Positions 30,945-41,194 of a stretch of 59,494 nucleotides of DNA are shown here, piece by piece. A model generated the notes under the pieces. That model did no database searches and was not told where the DNA came from. It saw only the letters and a list, made by a program, of their open reading frames with translations. Both the position numbers and the translations under genes were made by a program. Source of the stretch: an uncultured Alphaproteobacteria bacterium (GTDB lineage: Bacteria; Pseudomonadota; Alphaproteobacteria; Methylaequorales; Methylaequoraceae); the NCBI GenBank assembly GCA_902617375.1, contig CACMWI010000008.1, positions 1-59,494 of the forward strand. Reading direction: 5' to 3'. Positions within the stretch are counted from its first letter, which is position 1; every line of letters begins with the position of its first letter.

Positions 30945-32011
30945 ACTTTATTTTTTTGATTCAATAAAAATAAATCTGCTAATATAATTGCCACCATAGC
31001 TTCACCAACTGGGACTGCCCTTATACCAACACATGGATCATGTCTTCCTTTTGTTTTAATAATTGTATTTTTATTAGCAAGATTTACTGTTTTTCTCTCT
31101 GTAAGAATCGAACTTGTTGGCTTTACAGCAAATTTTATCACAATATCCTGACCAGATGAAATTCCTCCAAGTGTTCCACCAGAGTTGTTAGATTCAAATA
31201 TAACTTTATTGTTTTGATACCTCATTTCATCTGCATTTTGTTCACCTCTTAATGCTGCGCTTTTAAAACCATTTCCGATTTCGACTCCTTTTACTGCAGG
31301 AATACTCATTATGCCTTGTGCTAGCAGGGCGTCTATTTTTGAAAAGACTGGTTCTCCTAAACCTGGTGGGACTCCCGATGCAGTTATTTGAATAACAGCC
31401 CCTATGGAGGACCCTTCTTTTCTTATTTTTAAAACATAATCTTCCCATGTTTTTAAAATGTTCTTGTCTGGACAAAAGAAGTTGTTCTTTTCTACTTCTT
31501 TCCAGTTCCAATTGTTAAAATTTATTTTTTTTTCGCCTATTTGTATTAAAGCACCTCTAATCTTAATTTTCTTTCCTAAAATTTTTTGTGCTACTGCCCC
31601 TGCTGCAACTCTCATGGCTGTTTCTCTTGCGGATGCTCTTCCACCTCCACGATAATCTCTGATACCGTATTTCATTTGATAAGTGTAATCTGCATGACCA
31701 GGTCTAAATTTATTTTTTATGTCACCGTAATCTTTTGATTTTTGATCAGAGTTGTAAATAATCAATGATATAGGTGTACCTGTTGTCTTTTTATCGAACA
31801 AACCAGATAATATTTTTACTTTGTCATCTTCTTTTCGTTGGGTTGTGAATTTTGATTGACCAGGTTTTCTTCTATCTAAAAAACTTTGTATATAATTTTC
31901 ATCAATTTTTAAGTTTGGTGGCACGCCCTCTATAACACATCCTAGGGCATCACCATGGCTCTCGCCCCAAGTAGTTACTTTAAAGAGTTGTCCAATTGAA
32001 CTTCCAGTCAT
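30941..32011 (-). CDS. aroC: Chorismate synthase
   Basis: AroC forms chorismate, the branch point to aromatic amino acids, folate and quinones, using reduced FMN. The signature [14 protein letters not shown] lies right after the chosen start, and [29 protein letters not shown] and [14 protein letters not shown] are intact. The open frame runs on to 32077, but the family begins at MTGSSIG, so the ATG at 32011 is preferred; it follows the fabI stop by two bases. Confidence 0.96.
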   Translation of the reverse strand: MTGSSIGQLFKVTTWGESHGDALGCVIEGVPPNLKIDENYIQSFLDRRKPGQSKFTTQRKEDDKVKILSGLFDKKTTGTPISLIIYNSDQKSKDYGDIKNKFRPGHADYTYQMKYGIRDYRGGGRASARETAMRVAAGAVAQKILGKKIKIRGALIQIGEKKINFNNWNWKEVEKNNFFCPDKNILKTWEDYVLKIRKEGSSIGAVIQITASGVPPGLGEPVFSKIDALLAQGIMSIPAVKGVEIGNGFKSAALRGEQNADEMRYQNNKVIFESNNSGGTLGGISSGQDIVIKFAVKPTSSILTERKTVNLANKNTIIKTKGRHDPCVGIRAVPVGEAMVAIILADLFLLNQKNKV

Positions 32012-32013
32012 GC

Positions 32014-32826
32014 TTAGCGTTCTACAGTTATATCCGGTGCATCTACAGATTTCATGCCAACTACATGGTATCCACAATCTACGTGAATAACTTCTCCTGT
32101 CACTCCTGATGACAAGTCTGATAAAAGGTACACAGAATTTTTACCAACTTCATCTATTGAAGTAATTCTTTTTAATGGCGAATTATATTCATTCCATTTC
32201 AAAATATATCTGAAATCAGAAATTCCTGACGCAGCTAGAGTTTTAATAGGTCCAGCTGATATTGCGTTTACTCTAATATTTTTTTTTCCAAGATCGACTG
32301 CTATGTATTTTACACTAGTTTCTAATGCTGCCTTTGCAATACCCATTACATTATAATGTGGCATGACTCTTTCAGCTCCAAGATATGAAAGTGTTAATAT
32401 TTGCCCTCCAGATTTCATAAAATGTTGAGCTCTTTGACAAAGAGCAGTAAATGAATAACTAGACACATTAAGTGTATTAATAAAATTATCTCTGGACGTA
32501 TTTACATAGTCACCTTTTAATTGATTTTTGTCTGAAAACGCAATTGAATGAACAAGAAAATCAAACGACTCCCAGGTCTTTGATAATTCCTTAAAAAAAT
32601 TATCAATACTTGAATCAGAGGTTACATCGCATTCAAGAACTATTTGTGATTTACATTTTTCTGCAAGTGGAAGTACTCTTTTTTTTATAGAATCATTAAC
32701 ATAAGAAAATGCAAGGTCAGCACCGCACTGACTCAACTTTTCTGCAATTCCCCATGCTATTGATTTTTCATTAGCTATTCCAAGAATTATGCCTTTTTTA
32801 CCGTTTAACTTTATTAGTGAGTCCAT
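32014..32826 (-). CDS. fabI: Enoyl-[acyl-carrier-protein] reductase FabI
   Basis: FabI reduces trans-2-enoyl-ACP in fatty-acid elongation. It is a short-chain dehydrogenase with [19 protein letters not shown] as the NADH block and the catalytic Tyr/Lys in [29 protein letters not shown] is the substrate-loop region. 270 residues is normal. It is the first gene of a fabI-aroC pair and diverges from pdxH. An AAGGATC lies just upstream of its start. Confidence 0.95.
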   Translation of the reverse strand: MDSLIKLNGKKGIILGIANEKSIAWGIAEKLSQCGADLAFSYVNDSIKKRVLPLAEKCKSQIVLECDVTSDSSIDNFFKELSKTWESFDFLVHSIAFSDKNQLKGDYVNTSRDNFINTLNVSSYSFTALCQRAQHFMKSGGQILTLSYLGAERVMPHYNVMGIAKAALETSVKYIAVDLGKKNIRVNAISAGPIKTLAASGISDFRYILKWNEYNSPLKRITSIDEVGKNSVYLLSDLSSGVTGEVIHVDCGYHVVGMKSVDAPDITVER

Positions 32827-32847
32827 CTTTGATCCTTGGTAAACTTA

Positions 32848-32877
32848 TTGATTAACATTTACTTAATCTTATATAAT
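32848..32877 (+). promoter_or_regulatory. Sigma-70-type promoter of pdxH
   Basis: TTGATT (32848-32853) and a perfect TATAAT (32872-32877) are spaced by 18 bases. Transcription would start near 32884, about 15 bases before the ATG at 32899. This rules out the longer 32836 start of the open frame. Confidence 0.6.
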
Positions 32878-32898
32878 AATTCTAACATAAAAGATATA

Positions 32899-33468
32899 AT
32901 GAATCCTTTTAAAAAATTTAATATGTGGTTTAATCTTGCAAAAAAAAACCACCCATTCGATCATACCGCCTTTGCTCTTGGGACTGAAAATAGAGGCGAA
33001 CCGCACGTTCGTATGGTTCTGTTAAAATTAATTTTGGAAGATGGTTTTGTTTTCTTTACTAACTTAAACAGTAACAAAGGCAGTCATTTTAAAAGAAATA
33101 AAAATCTTTCAATGTGTTTTTATTGGGAATCCATTCATAAACAGATTAGAATTGTTGGTAAAGGTAGTGTTGTAAACGACGAAATATCTGATAAATATTT
33201 TGGCTCAAGGCCAAGAGGGAGCCAAATTGGAGCATGGGCATCTGATCAGTCGTCTATAATCAAATCATTTAGCTACTTAAAACAAAAAGAGAAAAAATTT
33301 GAAAAAAAGTTCGAAGGCTTCAATGTCCCAAGACCAGATTATTGGGTTGGAATAAAAATAAAACCAAAGCAATTTGAGTTTTGGCAACAAGGTGATTTCA
33401 GGTTGCATAGTCGTGAAGTTTATTTTCAAAAAAACAACGTTTGGCAAAGAAAGTTGCTTTCACCCTAA
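32899..33468 (+). CDS. pdxH: Pyridoxamine 5'-phosphate oxidase
   Basis: PdxH oxidises pyridoxine or pyridoxamine phosphate to PLP with FMN. The motif series RMVLLKLILEDGFVFFTNLNS, SKYF-like region SDKYFGSRPRGSQIGAWAS and the C-terminal FWQQGDFRLHSR is characteristic. From the chosen ATG (MNPFKKFNMW) it is 189 residues, the short alphaproteobacterial size. The start is backed by the TATAAT upstream. It ends one base before the convergent hemA. Confidence 0.93.
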   Translation: MNPFKKFNMWFNLAKKNHPFDHTAFALGTENRGEPHVRMVLLKLILEDGFVFFTNLNSNKGSHFKRNKNLSMCFYWESIHKQIRIVGKGSVVNDEISDKYFGSRPRGSQIGAWASDQSSIIKSFSYLKQKEKKFEKKFEGFNVPRPDYWVGIKIKPKQFEFWQQGDFRLHSREVYFQKNNVWQRKLLSP

Positions 33469-33469
33469 G

Positions 33470-34768
33470 TTAAGGTGCTTGAACAGGAGCAGGAGTGTCG
33501 CTCGGAGCAAGATTAGGTGTGCTATGAGCTACCGTTTCTTTGTCAAGAGAGACTGATCTTGACTTTTTAATTTCGAGATTCTTATATACAGAACACAAGG
33601 CCATAACAAGTTTTTTAATCATTCTTGGAGTATGTTGGGGAGAAGCAGTAATTCTCAACCTTTCTTCACCTCTAGGTACTGTCGGATAGTTGATTGGCTG
33701 TACATATACTTGGAAATCATCAAGTAACATTTGACTTGCCTTTTTACAAAGTATGGGGTCGCCAATGATAACTGGAATAATGTGACTTTTGTTGTCTATA
33801 AACGGTATATTATTTTTTTTGAGTGAATTTTTTAGATCACTTACTACTTTAAACAACTTTTCTCTTTCTGATGAAGAAAACTTTAAATGTCTGATAGATG
33901 CATAAGCACCTGCAGCAATACATGGAGGTAAAGATGTTGTAAAAATGAAACCCGAAGAAAAACTTCTTACGAAATCAATTGTTTCTTTTTTGGCAGTGAT
34001 GTAACCGCCAATAACTCCAAAAGCCTTTGCTAATGTCCCCTGTATTATATCTACTTGATCCATGACTTTGTCTCGTTCAGCCACCCCTGCACCTCGTTCA
34101 CCATAGATTCCAACTGCGTGTACTTCATCCAAAAAAGTTAAGGCATTATACTTTTGAGCAAGACTACAGATATTTCGTATTGGTGAAAAATCACCGTCCA
34201 TAGAATAAACAGATTCAAAAGCTATTATTTTGGGTTGTGATTTGGGAAATTTTTTTAGATTTTTTTCTAAATCAACTAAATTATTGTGTTTAAAAATTAC
34301 CTTTTTTGCACTTGAGTTTTTAATGCCCTGAATCATAGATGCATGATTTTTTTCGTCTGAAAAAAAAACACAATCAGAAATTTTTTTCCCTAAAGTGGAT
34401 AAGGTTGCTTGGTTAGCTAAATACCCAGAATTAAACAAAAGTGCAGCTTCTTTTTGATGAAGATAACAAAGTTCTCTTTCTAGAAGTACATGATAATGAT
34501 TTGTCCCAGAAATGTTTCTTGTTCCACCAGAACCAGCCCCTACTTTTTTCAAAGCATTTGTCATACTCTCTAGAACATCTTTATTTTGGCTCATTCCTAA
34601 ATAATCATTGCTGCACCACACCGTGACTTCTGATACAGAATTGTCTTTATAGTTCAAAGCTTGAGGAAAATTTCCAGCTAACTTTTCGAGATCAGCGAAG
34701 ATTCTGTAGTTGCCTTCGGATTTTAGTTTATCTAAACTATTTATAAAAATTTCTGAATAATTAATCAT
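33470..34768 (-). CDS. hemA: 5-Aminolevulinate synthase
   Basis: This is the PLP enzyme of the C4 (Shemin) route, joining glycine and succinyl-CoA for haem and other tetrapyrroles, as is usual in alphaproteobacteria. VWCSNDYLGM near the start, FLDEVHAVGIYG, and GTLAKAFGVIGG with the PLP lysine are intact. The C terminus carries an extra tail of about 30 residues rich in Ser, Pro and Ala. The start is taken at the ATG of MINYSEIF, overlapping msrB by 8 bases; an upstream TTG at 34777 is the alternative. Confidence 0.95.
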   Translation of the reverse strand: MINYSEIFINSLDKLKSEGNYRIFADLEKLAGNFPQALNYKDNSVSEVTVWCSNDYLGMSQNKDVLESMTNALKKVGAGSGGTRNISGTNHYHVLLERELCYLHQKEAALLFNSGYLANQATLSTLGKKISDCVFFSDEKNHASMIQGIKNSSAKKVIFKHNNLVDLEKNLKKFPKSQPKIIAFESVYSMDGDFSPIRNICSLAQKYNALTFLDEVHAVGIYGERGAGVAERDKVMDQVDIIQGTLAKAFGVIGGYITAKKETIDFVRSFSSGFIFTTSLPPCIAAGAYASIRHLKFSSSEREKLFKVVSDLKNSLKKNNIPFIDNKSHIIPVIIGDPILCKKASQMLLDDFQVYVQPINYPTVPRGEERLRITASPQHTPRMIKKLVMALCSVYKNLEIKKSRSVSLDKETVAHSTPNLAPSDTPAPVQAP

Positions 34769-35153
34769 TTTTAACAAAGCTCAAAGCAACTGAGTTTATA
34801 CAGTATCTTTTAAAAGTTGGTTCAGGTCCATCCTCAAATACATGCCCTAGATGCGCTTTACAACTAGAACAAACAACTTCAACTCTTCTCATCCCAAATG
34901 TGTTGTCATCAATCTCGTCAACTACCTTCTCATTAATGCATGAATGAAAACTTGGCCAGCCAGTTGAGGAGTTAAACTTATGATTGGAACTAAATAGTTT
35001 AGCATCACAACATATGCATTTATAAACTCCATCTTCAAAAAAGTCGAAAAATTCTCCTGTAAAAGGTGGTTCCGTTGCAGCATTTTGTGTAACCTGAAAT
35101 GCAAGTTCAGATAATTTAATTTTTAATTCTGATTTCCTCATACTAATTCTCAT
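34761..35153 (-). CDS. msrB: Peptide-methionine (R)-S-oxide reductase MsrB
   Basis: MsrB repairs oxidised methionine residues of the R configuration. The structural zinc cysteine pairs are visible (CICC and CSSC), with STGWPSFHSC and the catalytic cysteine in KRYCINSVALSF. At 130 residues it is a stand-alone MsrB. An internal ATG four codons on (35141) is another possible start. It overlaps the hemA start, so the two are coupled. Confidence 0.93.
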   Translation of the reverse strand: MRISMRKSELKIKLSELAFQVTQNAATEPPFTGEFFDFFEDGVYKCICCDAKLFSSNHKFNSSTGWPSFHSCINEKVVDEIDDNTFGMRRVEVVCSSCKAHLGHVFEDGPEPTFKRYCINSVALSFVKND

Positions 35154-35207
35154 ATAATAAAGTTATTATAAATTAAAATAAAAATATTTACAGTTTATTG
35201 TTTTTTT

Positions 35208-36302
35208 ATGATCATAATTTTAGGTGCAGGAATAATTGGACTCTCTATAGGGTACGATTTATTGAAAAAAGGAAAAAAAGTTAAAATCTTTGATTCAAGT
35301 ACTATTAAAGCTAAATCAACTAACGCTTCAATTGGAATGTTAGCACCGCTAATAGAGGCAAAGCCATTAGAAAAAAAACTTTTTAAACTAATGTCAGCGT
35401 CAAAACTAATTTGGGAGAAACTCCAACAAAATAAGAATTTTTCTCAAACTATTGGATTGAAAAATAATTCTTCATTGATGGTAGCTCTTAATAAAGACGA
35501 TGAAGAAAAACTAAAGTTTAAAAAAAGTTTTTTTGAAACATTAGGCTATAATCCAGTATTTCTAACAAAAAATGAGACTCTTAGAAGAGAGCCGTTGCTA
35601 AATTCTAACGTTACTGCATCTTTGTTTTGTAAAAAACAAGATCAAGTAAACCCAATACTTTACAGAGATTTTTTGATTAAAGAAATTTTAAGAATGAAAG
35701 GAAAAATCGTAAACGAAAAAATAATAAAAAAAATAACTATAAAGAAAAACAAAATTTTTTTTAATGAGAAAAGTCTTAACTTTGATAAAGTCATTATTTC
35801 TTGTGGAGCATGGAGCAATGAAATAATTTACAACTCTTTCGGAATTAAATTTCCTACAAGACCGCTTAAAGGGATTTCACTAACTCTTAAGGCACCGCTA
35901 ATAAAATTTAATCATAATCTTTGGTTTAGAAATATTTATATTGCTCAAAGAGACAATGGAATCCTAGCTGTTGGCGCAACTGAAGAGGAAAAGGGTTTTG
36001 ATAATTCAGTAAGAATGGACGAATTATTTTTTTTAACTAATTCACTGTGGGAATCTTTACCAAAACTCGAAGATATAAGTCTAAATGAGATAAAAGTAGG
36101 TTTGCGACCAGCAGTTTTTGATGGGAATCCAATTATTGGTCCATTACAAGAAGTTTCACAAGATATTATTTGTAGTTTTGGTCACTACAGGAATGGAATT
36201 TTATTAGCTCCGATTACTTCACAAATTATTTCACAATACATCCTTGAGGAAAACATAACGAAAGAATACAAATTTTTTTCCCCTAATAGATTTAATTTAT
36301 AA
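35208..36302 (+). CDS. thiO: Glycine oxidase-like FAD enzyme ThiO
   Basis: A DAO-family flavoenzyme of 364 residues. The N-terminal FAD motif is IILGAGIIGLSIGYDLLKKG; a later GLRPAVFDGNPIIGPL and FGHYRNGILLAPITS are the C-terminal flavin blocks. It is followed by thiS and thiG, so it should make dehydroglycine from glycine for the thiazole ring of thiamine. No thi-box riboswitch is seen in the short gap upstream. Substrate assignment rests on this context. Confidence 0.88.
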   Translation: MIIILGAGIIGLSIGYDLLKKGKKVKIFDSSTIKAKSTNASIGMLAPLIEAKPLEKKLFKLMSASKLIWEKLQQNKNFSQTIGLKNNSSLMVALNKDDEEKLKFKKSFFETLGYNPVFLTKNETLRREPLLNSNVTASLFCKKQDQVNPILYRDFLIKEILRMKGKIVNEKIIKKITIKKNKIFFNEKSLNFDKVIISCGAWSNEIIYNSFGIKFPTRPLKGISLTLKAPLIKFNHNLWFRNIYIAQRDNGILAVGATEEEKGFDNSVRMDELFFLTNSLWESLPKLEDISLNEIKVGLRPAVFDGNPIIGPLQEVSQDIICSFGHYRNGILLAPITSQIISQYILEENITKEYKFFSPNRFNL

Positions 36303-36324
36303 TTTTTTAGTTTATCATTTAACA

Positions 36325-36555
36325 ATGAAGAATTTAAAAAATAAATACTTTATTAATGGAAGGAATTTTAGTTGTGAACTCAAAGAACCTTATTTGGAGG
36401 ATTTAATTGAAATTTTTCTTAATAAATCTAGCCTGAAGGAATCTAAAATTGCTGTTGCGGTAAACAATCAAATGATTGAAAGATATAAATGGAAAAAAAA
36501 AAAAATAAACTTTCAAGATAAAATTGAAATTGTTGCTCCATTTTTTGGGGGATAA
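36325..36555 (+). CDS. thiS: Sulfur carrier protein ThiS
   Basis: A small ubiquitin-like protein ending in the double glycine (EIVAPFFGG) that carries thiocarboxylate sulfur to ThiG. The alternating polar/hydrophobic body is short (76 residues, slightly above the family norm because of an N-terminal extension). It lies between thiO and thiG with gaps of 22 and 3 bases. Confidence 0.9.
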   Translation: MKNLKNKYFINGRNFSCELKEPYLEDLIEIFLNKSSLKESKIAVAVNNQMIERYKWKKKKINFQDKIEIVAPFFGG

Positions 36556-36558
36556 TTT

Positions 36559-37332
36559 ATGAAATCAGACTATTTAGTAATTGATGGAAAAAAATTTAAT
36601 TCTCGTTTGATTATGGGTACATCTCTTTATCCAAATTTAGATGTTATGAATAAGTCTTTGGAAATTTCTGAAACGCAAATAATCACAGTTGCAATAAGAC
36701 GACTTAACTTATCTTCTAAAGGTTTTTTTCTTGATCAACTAAACAAAGACTATTATTTCTTACCAAATACTGCAGGTTGTTTTACGCAAAAAGAAGCAAT
36801 TTTAACGGCGGAATTAGCTCGAGAAACTCTTCAAACGAATTGGATAAAGCTTGAATTAATTAGTGATAAAGAAATGTTATTACCTGACCCGATTGAGTTG
36901 TTTGATACCTGTAAGAGCCTGGTAAAAAAGAATTTTAGAGTTTTTGTATATTGCTCTGATGACCCAATTCTTTGCAAAAGATTAGAGGATTTAGGCTGTG
37001 AAATAGTTATGCCTCTTGTATCTCCAATCGGCTCAGGACTAGGAGTAAGAAATGAACATAATCTTGAGATTATAAGAAAAATATGTTCTGGAAAAATATT
37101 TGTTGATGCTGGTATTGGCAAACCAAGTGATGCCTCTAGAATAATGGAAATGGGATTTGATGGAGTTTTATTGAATTCCTCTGTTGCGAGATCATTAGAT
37201 CCTATAAATATGGCTAATGCTATGAAGCTAGCCGTTATATCAGGAAGACTAGGGTATAAATCTGGAATTATAGAAAGAAGAAACATGGCTTCTGAAAGCA
37301 CATCTTTCAAAGGCAAAATTTCTAACTTTTAA
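36559..37332 (+). CDS. thiG: Thiazole synthase ThiG
   Basis: ThiG builds the thiazole phosphate from 1-deoxy-xylulose-5-phosphate, dehydroglycine and ThiS sulfur. Visible blocks are SRLIMGTSLYPN, PNTAGCFTQKEA, TNWIKLEL with the Schiff-base lysine, and VDAGIGKPSDA with the following GFDGVLLNSSVA. 257 residues is normal. No thiE follows; instead the convergent pyrE overlaps its 3' end by 11 bases, so ThiE and ThiF functions must lie elsewhere. Confidence 0.94.
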   Translation: MKSDYLVIDGKKFNSRLIMGTSLYPNLDVMNKSLEISETQIITVAIRRLNLSSKGFFLDQLNKDYYFLPNTAGCFTQKEAILTAELARETLQTNWIKLELISDKEMLLPDPIELFDTCKSLVKKNFRVFVYCSDDPILCKRLEDLGCEIVMPLVSPIGSGLGVRNEHNLEIIRKICSGKIFVDAGIGKPSDASRIMEMGFDGVLLNSSVARSLDPINMANAMKLAVISGRLGYKSGIIERRNMASESTSFKGKISNF

Positions 37333-37960
37333 CTTTCATTTTTTCAAGAAATGATTCGACAATTTTAACTTCATTATCTTTAAGAATTTTTTTTCGAGAT
37401 GCTACGTTAAGAACATGACTCCAATTGGTCAGAGAGATTACATCAATTTTTTTTTTTTTAAATAAATAATAATCTTTGATTATGCCGTAATTAAAAATGA
37501 CAAATATACCACTAATATTAGCTCCTAATTTCTCAATTGCATCTAAAAATTTCAACTTACTTCCACCATCGGTCATTAAATCCTCAGCCAAGAGAACATT
37601 ATCTTTTTGATTCAATAAACCTTCGATCTGCGCATTTTTACCAAATTTTTTTTTTTCCTTTCTTATGTAAGTCATTGGCAAATTAAGTTTTTGTGCGATG
37701 AACGCAGCAAATGGAATGCCAGCAGATTCACCGCCTGCAATATTTGAAATTTTTTTGAATTTTGGTTTTTCTTTTAATTTTGATATGCCAAAATCAATTA
37801 ATTTTTCTCTTTCCTCTGGAAATGAAATTATACGCCTACAGTCACAATAAACAGGACTTTTTTTACCAGACGTCAATTTAAATTGTTTTTTTGGACTGAA
37901 GTTAATACATTTTAAATTAATAAGAATTTCAGCAGCTTGTTCGGATATATTTTTAACCAT
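37322..37960 (-). CDS. pyrE: Orotate phosphoribosyltransferase
   Basis: PyrE converts orotate and PRPP to OMP in pyrimidine synthesis. The PRPP motif is VLLAEDLMTDGGSK, with FKLTSGKKSPVYCDCR at the orotate-binding N terminus. 212 residues is normal. It is a single gene, diverging from the second metallopeptidase-like gene with only 12 bases between start codons. Confidence 0.93.
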   Translation of the reverse strand: MVKNISEQAAEILINLKCINFSPKKQFKLTSGKKSPVYCDCRRIISFPEEREKLIDFGISKLKEKPKFKKISNIAGGESAGIPFAAFIAQKLNLPMTYIRKEKKKFGKNAQIEGLLNQKDNVLLAEDLMTDGGSKLKFLDAIEKLGANISGIFVIFNYGIIKDYYLFKKKKIDVISLTNWSHVLNVASRKKILKDNEVKIVESFLEKMKVKS

Positions 37961-37972
37961 AATAAAAGGATT

Positions 37973-38362
37973 ATGACACTTTCAAATTTAATTTACATTT
38001 TATTACAATGGATTTCAATTAACACAAATTATGATACTAGTAAATTTGATTTTCCAATCAATGTTGTAGAACCAAAAGTCATCCAGGAAATGGTTTGTGG
38101 AGGTAAATGTCCAGTTATCGCCTTTTTCTCAGATGAACACGGAATTTTTATTTCAAACAGTGATTACAATGACCTGTGCAATCAATCAATTTTACTACAT
38201 GAAATTATTCATTCTTTTCAGTCTGATCTGAAAATTGAAAATGCTTTTAAAGAAAAAGAAGCATATGAACTACAAAATAAATTTTTAGAGGAATTATCAA
38301 TAAAAAATGATATGATAGATATTTTGAATATTAAAAAATGTAGATCAAAACAATCTAATTGA
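37973..38362 (+). CDS. Small putative zinc metallopeptidase (HExxH), second copy
   Basis: A 129-residue paralogue of the putative metallopeptidase at 12.3 kb. It has [15 protein letters not shown] (H76, E77, H80), with cysteines at about 42, 46 and 69 matching the other copy and a [10 protein letters not shown] acidic block as possible third ligand. An AAAGGA six bases before the ATG at 37973 fixes the start, so an upstream in-frame extension to 37937 is rejected. The first 16 residues are hydrophobic ([13 protein letters not shown]). The function is unknown; the pairing suggests a lineage-specific family. Confidence 0.68.
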   Translation: MTLSNLIYILLQWISINTNYDTSKFDFPINVVEPKVIQEMVCGGKCPVIAFFSDEHGIFISNSDYNDLCNQSILLHEIIHSFQSDLKIENAFKEKEAYELQNKFLEELSIKNDMIDILNIKKCRSKQSN

Positions 38363-38381
38363 TTATTTGTGGAGTGAAATT

Positions 38382-40064
38382 GTGAGCGATTATAAAACAG
38401 ATCTTGAGATTGCGAGAGAAGCAAAAAAACTAAAAATCTCTGAGGTTGCTTCAAATAGACTATCTATCGATGAAAAAAACTTAGTTCCATACGGACATTT
38501 CAAAGCAAAACTTGATTCAGGCCTCATTAGTGAACTTAGTAAAAAAGATGACGGAAAATTAATCTTAGTTACTGCGATGACCCCCACAACTGCTGGAGAA
38601 GGTAAGACTACAACTTCAGTTGGACTTACTGATGGTCTTAATTTTATTGGTAAAAAAGCCATGGTTGCACTAAGAGAACCGAGCCTAGGGCCATGTTTCG
38701 GCATGAAAGGTGGTGCAGCAGGTGGCGGATATGCACAAGTTGTTCCTATGGAAGATATTAATTTACACTTTACTGGTGATTTTCATGCAATTACATCTGC
38801 GCATATGCTTCTTTCTGCAATGATTGATAATCATATATATTGGAATTTAGAGCCTAAAATTGATAGCAGGAGGGTTGCTTGGAGAAGAGTTGTTGATATG
38901 AATGACAGAGCACTGAGGTCAATTACAAACTCTTTGGGTGGAATTTCAAACGGATTCTCAAGGGAAGATGGTTTTGATATAACAGTCGCATCTGAAGTCA
39001 TGGCAATACTCTGTTTGGCAACAGATTTTGAGGACTTGAAGGAGAGGTTAGGTAAAATTATTATAGGGTACACAAGAGATCTGGATCCAATTTTTTGCAG
39101 AGATATAAAAGCTGATGGCGCTATGTCAGTACTGCTCAAGGACGCGCTTCAACCAAATTTAGTACAAACACTCGAGAATAATCCTGCTTTTATTCATGGG
39201 GGACCATTTGCAAATATTGCGCATGGATGCAACACAGTTATTGCAACTAAGACTGCTTTGAAACTTTCTGATTATGTCGTAACAGAGGCAGGTTTTGGAG
39301 CCGATTTAGGTGCTGAGAAATTTTTAAATATAAAATGCAGAAAAACCGGTTTGAGACCTTCATGTGCTGTTGTGGTTGCTACAGTAAGGGCTCTCAAACT
39401 TCATGGAGAAGTTGACCCTAAAAATCTTGGTGAAGAAAATCTTGAAGCTGTTGAGAAGGGACTACCAAATCTATTAAGACACATAGAAAATCTTTCAAAA
39501 TTTGGAATACCTACTGTAGTAGCTTTAAATAGATTTCCCACAGATACCAAAAATGAAATAACAAAAGTTCAAAAAGTGTGTGAGGAACTTGGAGTTAATG
39601 CAATACTAGCTGAACATTGGAAAGATGGTGGAAAAGGAGCTTCAAAATTAGCAGAAACTGTTATTTCAACCATCCAAAATAAAAAGGCAGAACTAAAATT
39701 TACCTATGATGATGAAGACGACGTAAAAGAAAAAATAAAGAAAATATCAAAAGAAATTTACAGGGCATCAGATGTTACCTTTTCGCAACCTGCACTAAAA
39801 AAATTAGACGAAATATCAAAGTTAGGTTACAACCATTTTCCAGTCTGCATGGCAAAAACTCAATATAGCTTTAGTACCGATCCAAAAAATAAATGTGCCC
39901 CTGAAAATCATGATATTCATATTAGAGAGATCAGGTTATCTGCTGGAGCCGAATTCATCGTCGCAATAGCTGGAGACATAATGACAATGCCTGGTTTACC
40001 GAAGAAACCTGCGGCTTACGAAGTAAAAATAGGATCTGATGGAAACATTCAAGGTCTATTCTAA
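38382..40064 (+). CDS. fhs: Formate-tetrahydrofolate ligase
   Basis: Fhs activates formate to 10-formyl-tetrahydrofolate with ATP, entering one-carbon units into folate metabolism. The P-loop [37 protein letters not shown] and [15 protein letters not shown] are intact. The frame opens at a TTG at 38367, but a GTG at 38382 follows GGAG with seven-base spacing and gives the expected start ([10 protein letters not shown]). At 560 residues it is full length. The 3' end overlaps the convergent glycosyltransferase by 9 bases. Confidence 0.95.
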   Translation: MSDYKTDLEIAREAKKLKISEVASNRLSIDEKNLVPYGHFKAKLDSGLISELSKKDDGKLILVTAMTPTTAGEGKTTTSVGLTDGLNFIGKKAMVALREPSLGPCFGMKGGAAGGGYAQVVPMEDINLHFTGDFHAITSAHMLLSAMIDNHIYWNLEPKIDSRRVAWRRVVDMNDRALRSITNSLGGISNGFSREDGFDITVASEVMAILCLATDFEDLKERLGKIIIGYTRDLDPIFCRDIKADGAMSVLLKDALQPNLVQTLENNPAFIHGGPFANIAHGCNTVIATKTALKLSDYVVTEAGFGADLGAEKFLNIKCRKTGLRPSCAVVVATVRALKLHGEVDPKNLGEENLEAVEKGLPNLLRHIENLSKFGIPTVVALNRFPTDTKNEITKVQKVCEELGVNAILAEHWKDGGKGASKLAETVISTIQNKKAELKFTYDDEDDVKEKIKKISKEIYRASDVTFSQPALKKLDEISKLGYNHFPVCMAKTQYSFSTDPKNKCAPENHDIHIREIRLSAGAEFIVAIAGDIMTMPGLPKKPAAYEVKIGSDGNIQGLF

Positions 40065-41180
40065 TAAAAACTCATTATAAACTTCGAGGAATTGTTTTAT
40101 AATTATTTTGGTTGAAAATTTTTCAATAGCTAACTTTCTACCATTTTTACCGTAAAAATTTGAAAGTTTAGGGTTGTTGAGAATTTTTTCGATAGCTTTA
40201 GATAAGTGAATATAATTTTGTGCAGGAACCAATTGTCCATTAAAATTATTACGGCATATTTCTTTGCAACCAACTACATCTGTTGTTATGATGGGAAGCT
40301 CACAGCTGGCAGCTTCGAGAAGATTTTTTGGGAGTCCTTCTCTGTAAGAGGGTAAAACAGCAATTTTTGATTTTTGAAGATATGGTAGAACATTCTTTTT
40401 TTTCCCTTTCCATATAATTAATTTTTCACTCTGCCACTGCTCTAACATACTTACTTTAACTGATGCTCGATTTTGTTTGTCTGGATTACCAAGAATCAAA
40501 ACAGAAATTTTTTTTTTTTTTCTTATTTCTTTAATTGCATTTATTAATTCGAGAATACCTTTGTCATATAATATCCTTGAATGAAATATGATATCATATA
40601 TTTTTTTTGTTTTTTTACTTTTAAATAAATCTGTATCTACTCCAGAACCATAAATAATAGTTGTTTTGGCAAACTTAGTAATTTTGTTATTTTTAAATAT
40701 CAATTTATCTTCTTTATTCTGGAAAATAAAAAGAACCTTCATTTTTTTTAAAAAAATATTTATTAAATTTACATAAGTAAATTTTAAAATTTTTGATGAT
40801 ATTTTTTTGCTTATAAAAACATAACCCAGCCCAACAACGCAAAATATCATTTTTTGTTTTCTAAATACCTTAGATATTATCGAGGTATACAAGATAGGTT
40901 TTAGAGCAACACTTTGAATTAAATCTGGTTTAAACTTTATAATAATCAAAAATAATTTAATGATACAAAATAATTCTCTTAAAGGATTTATTGATCCTCT
41001 AATTATTTCAATGTGCTTTGTTTTAAAGCCATAAGATTGTATTTTTTTTTCCTTGTCTGTAAAATTACAAACTACAAGTACCTCGAAGTTATTTTTTAAC
41101 GCTGAGCAAGCTTGATCGATTTTATGGGACAAAAAATATTCATCTTCACTTACGAAATATAAAAGTTTATATTTTCTCAT
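40056..41180 (-). CDS. Glycosyltransferase, GT4-type
   Basis: A 374-residue GT-B fold enzyme. The C-terminal domain shows the GT4 E-x7-E region in [20 protein letters not shown] followed by [25 protein letters not shown] marks the domain border. It probably adds a sugar in surface polysaccharide synthesis, in line with the galU, UDP-glucose dehydrogenase and phosphohexomutase genes nearby. Donor and acceptor are unknown. Confidence 0.82.
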   Translation of the reverse strand: MRKYKLLYFVSEDEYFLSHKIDQACSALKNNFEVLVVCNFTDKEKKIQSYGFKTKHIEIIRGSINPLRELFCIIKLFLIIIKFKPDLIQSVALKPILYTSIISKVFRKQKMIFCVVGLGYVFISKKISSKILKFTYVNLINIFLKKMKVLFIFQNKEDKLIFKNNKITKFAKTTIIYGSGVDTDLFKSKKTKKIYDIIFHSRILYDKGILELINAIKEIRKKKKISVLILGNPDKQNRASVKVSMLEQWQSEKLIIWKGKKKNVLPYLQKSKIAVLPSYREGLPKNLLEAASCELPIITTDVVGCKEICRNNFNGQLVPAQNYIHLSKAIEKILNNPKLSNFYGKNGRKLAIEKFSTKIIIKQFLEVYNEFLLE

Positions 41181-41194
41181 AGTTAGGTAATAAA

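Noticed and set aside
32836..32898. 21-codon N-terminal extension of PdxH
   Set aside because: A -35/TATAAT pair lies within it, so transcription would begin after the extended start.
36831..37316. 161-codon minus-strand frame opposite thiG
   Set aside because: Long, but wholly antisense to a clearly conserved gene with no recognisable domain.
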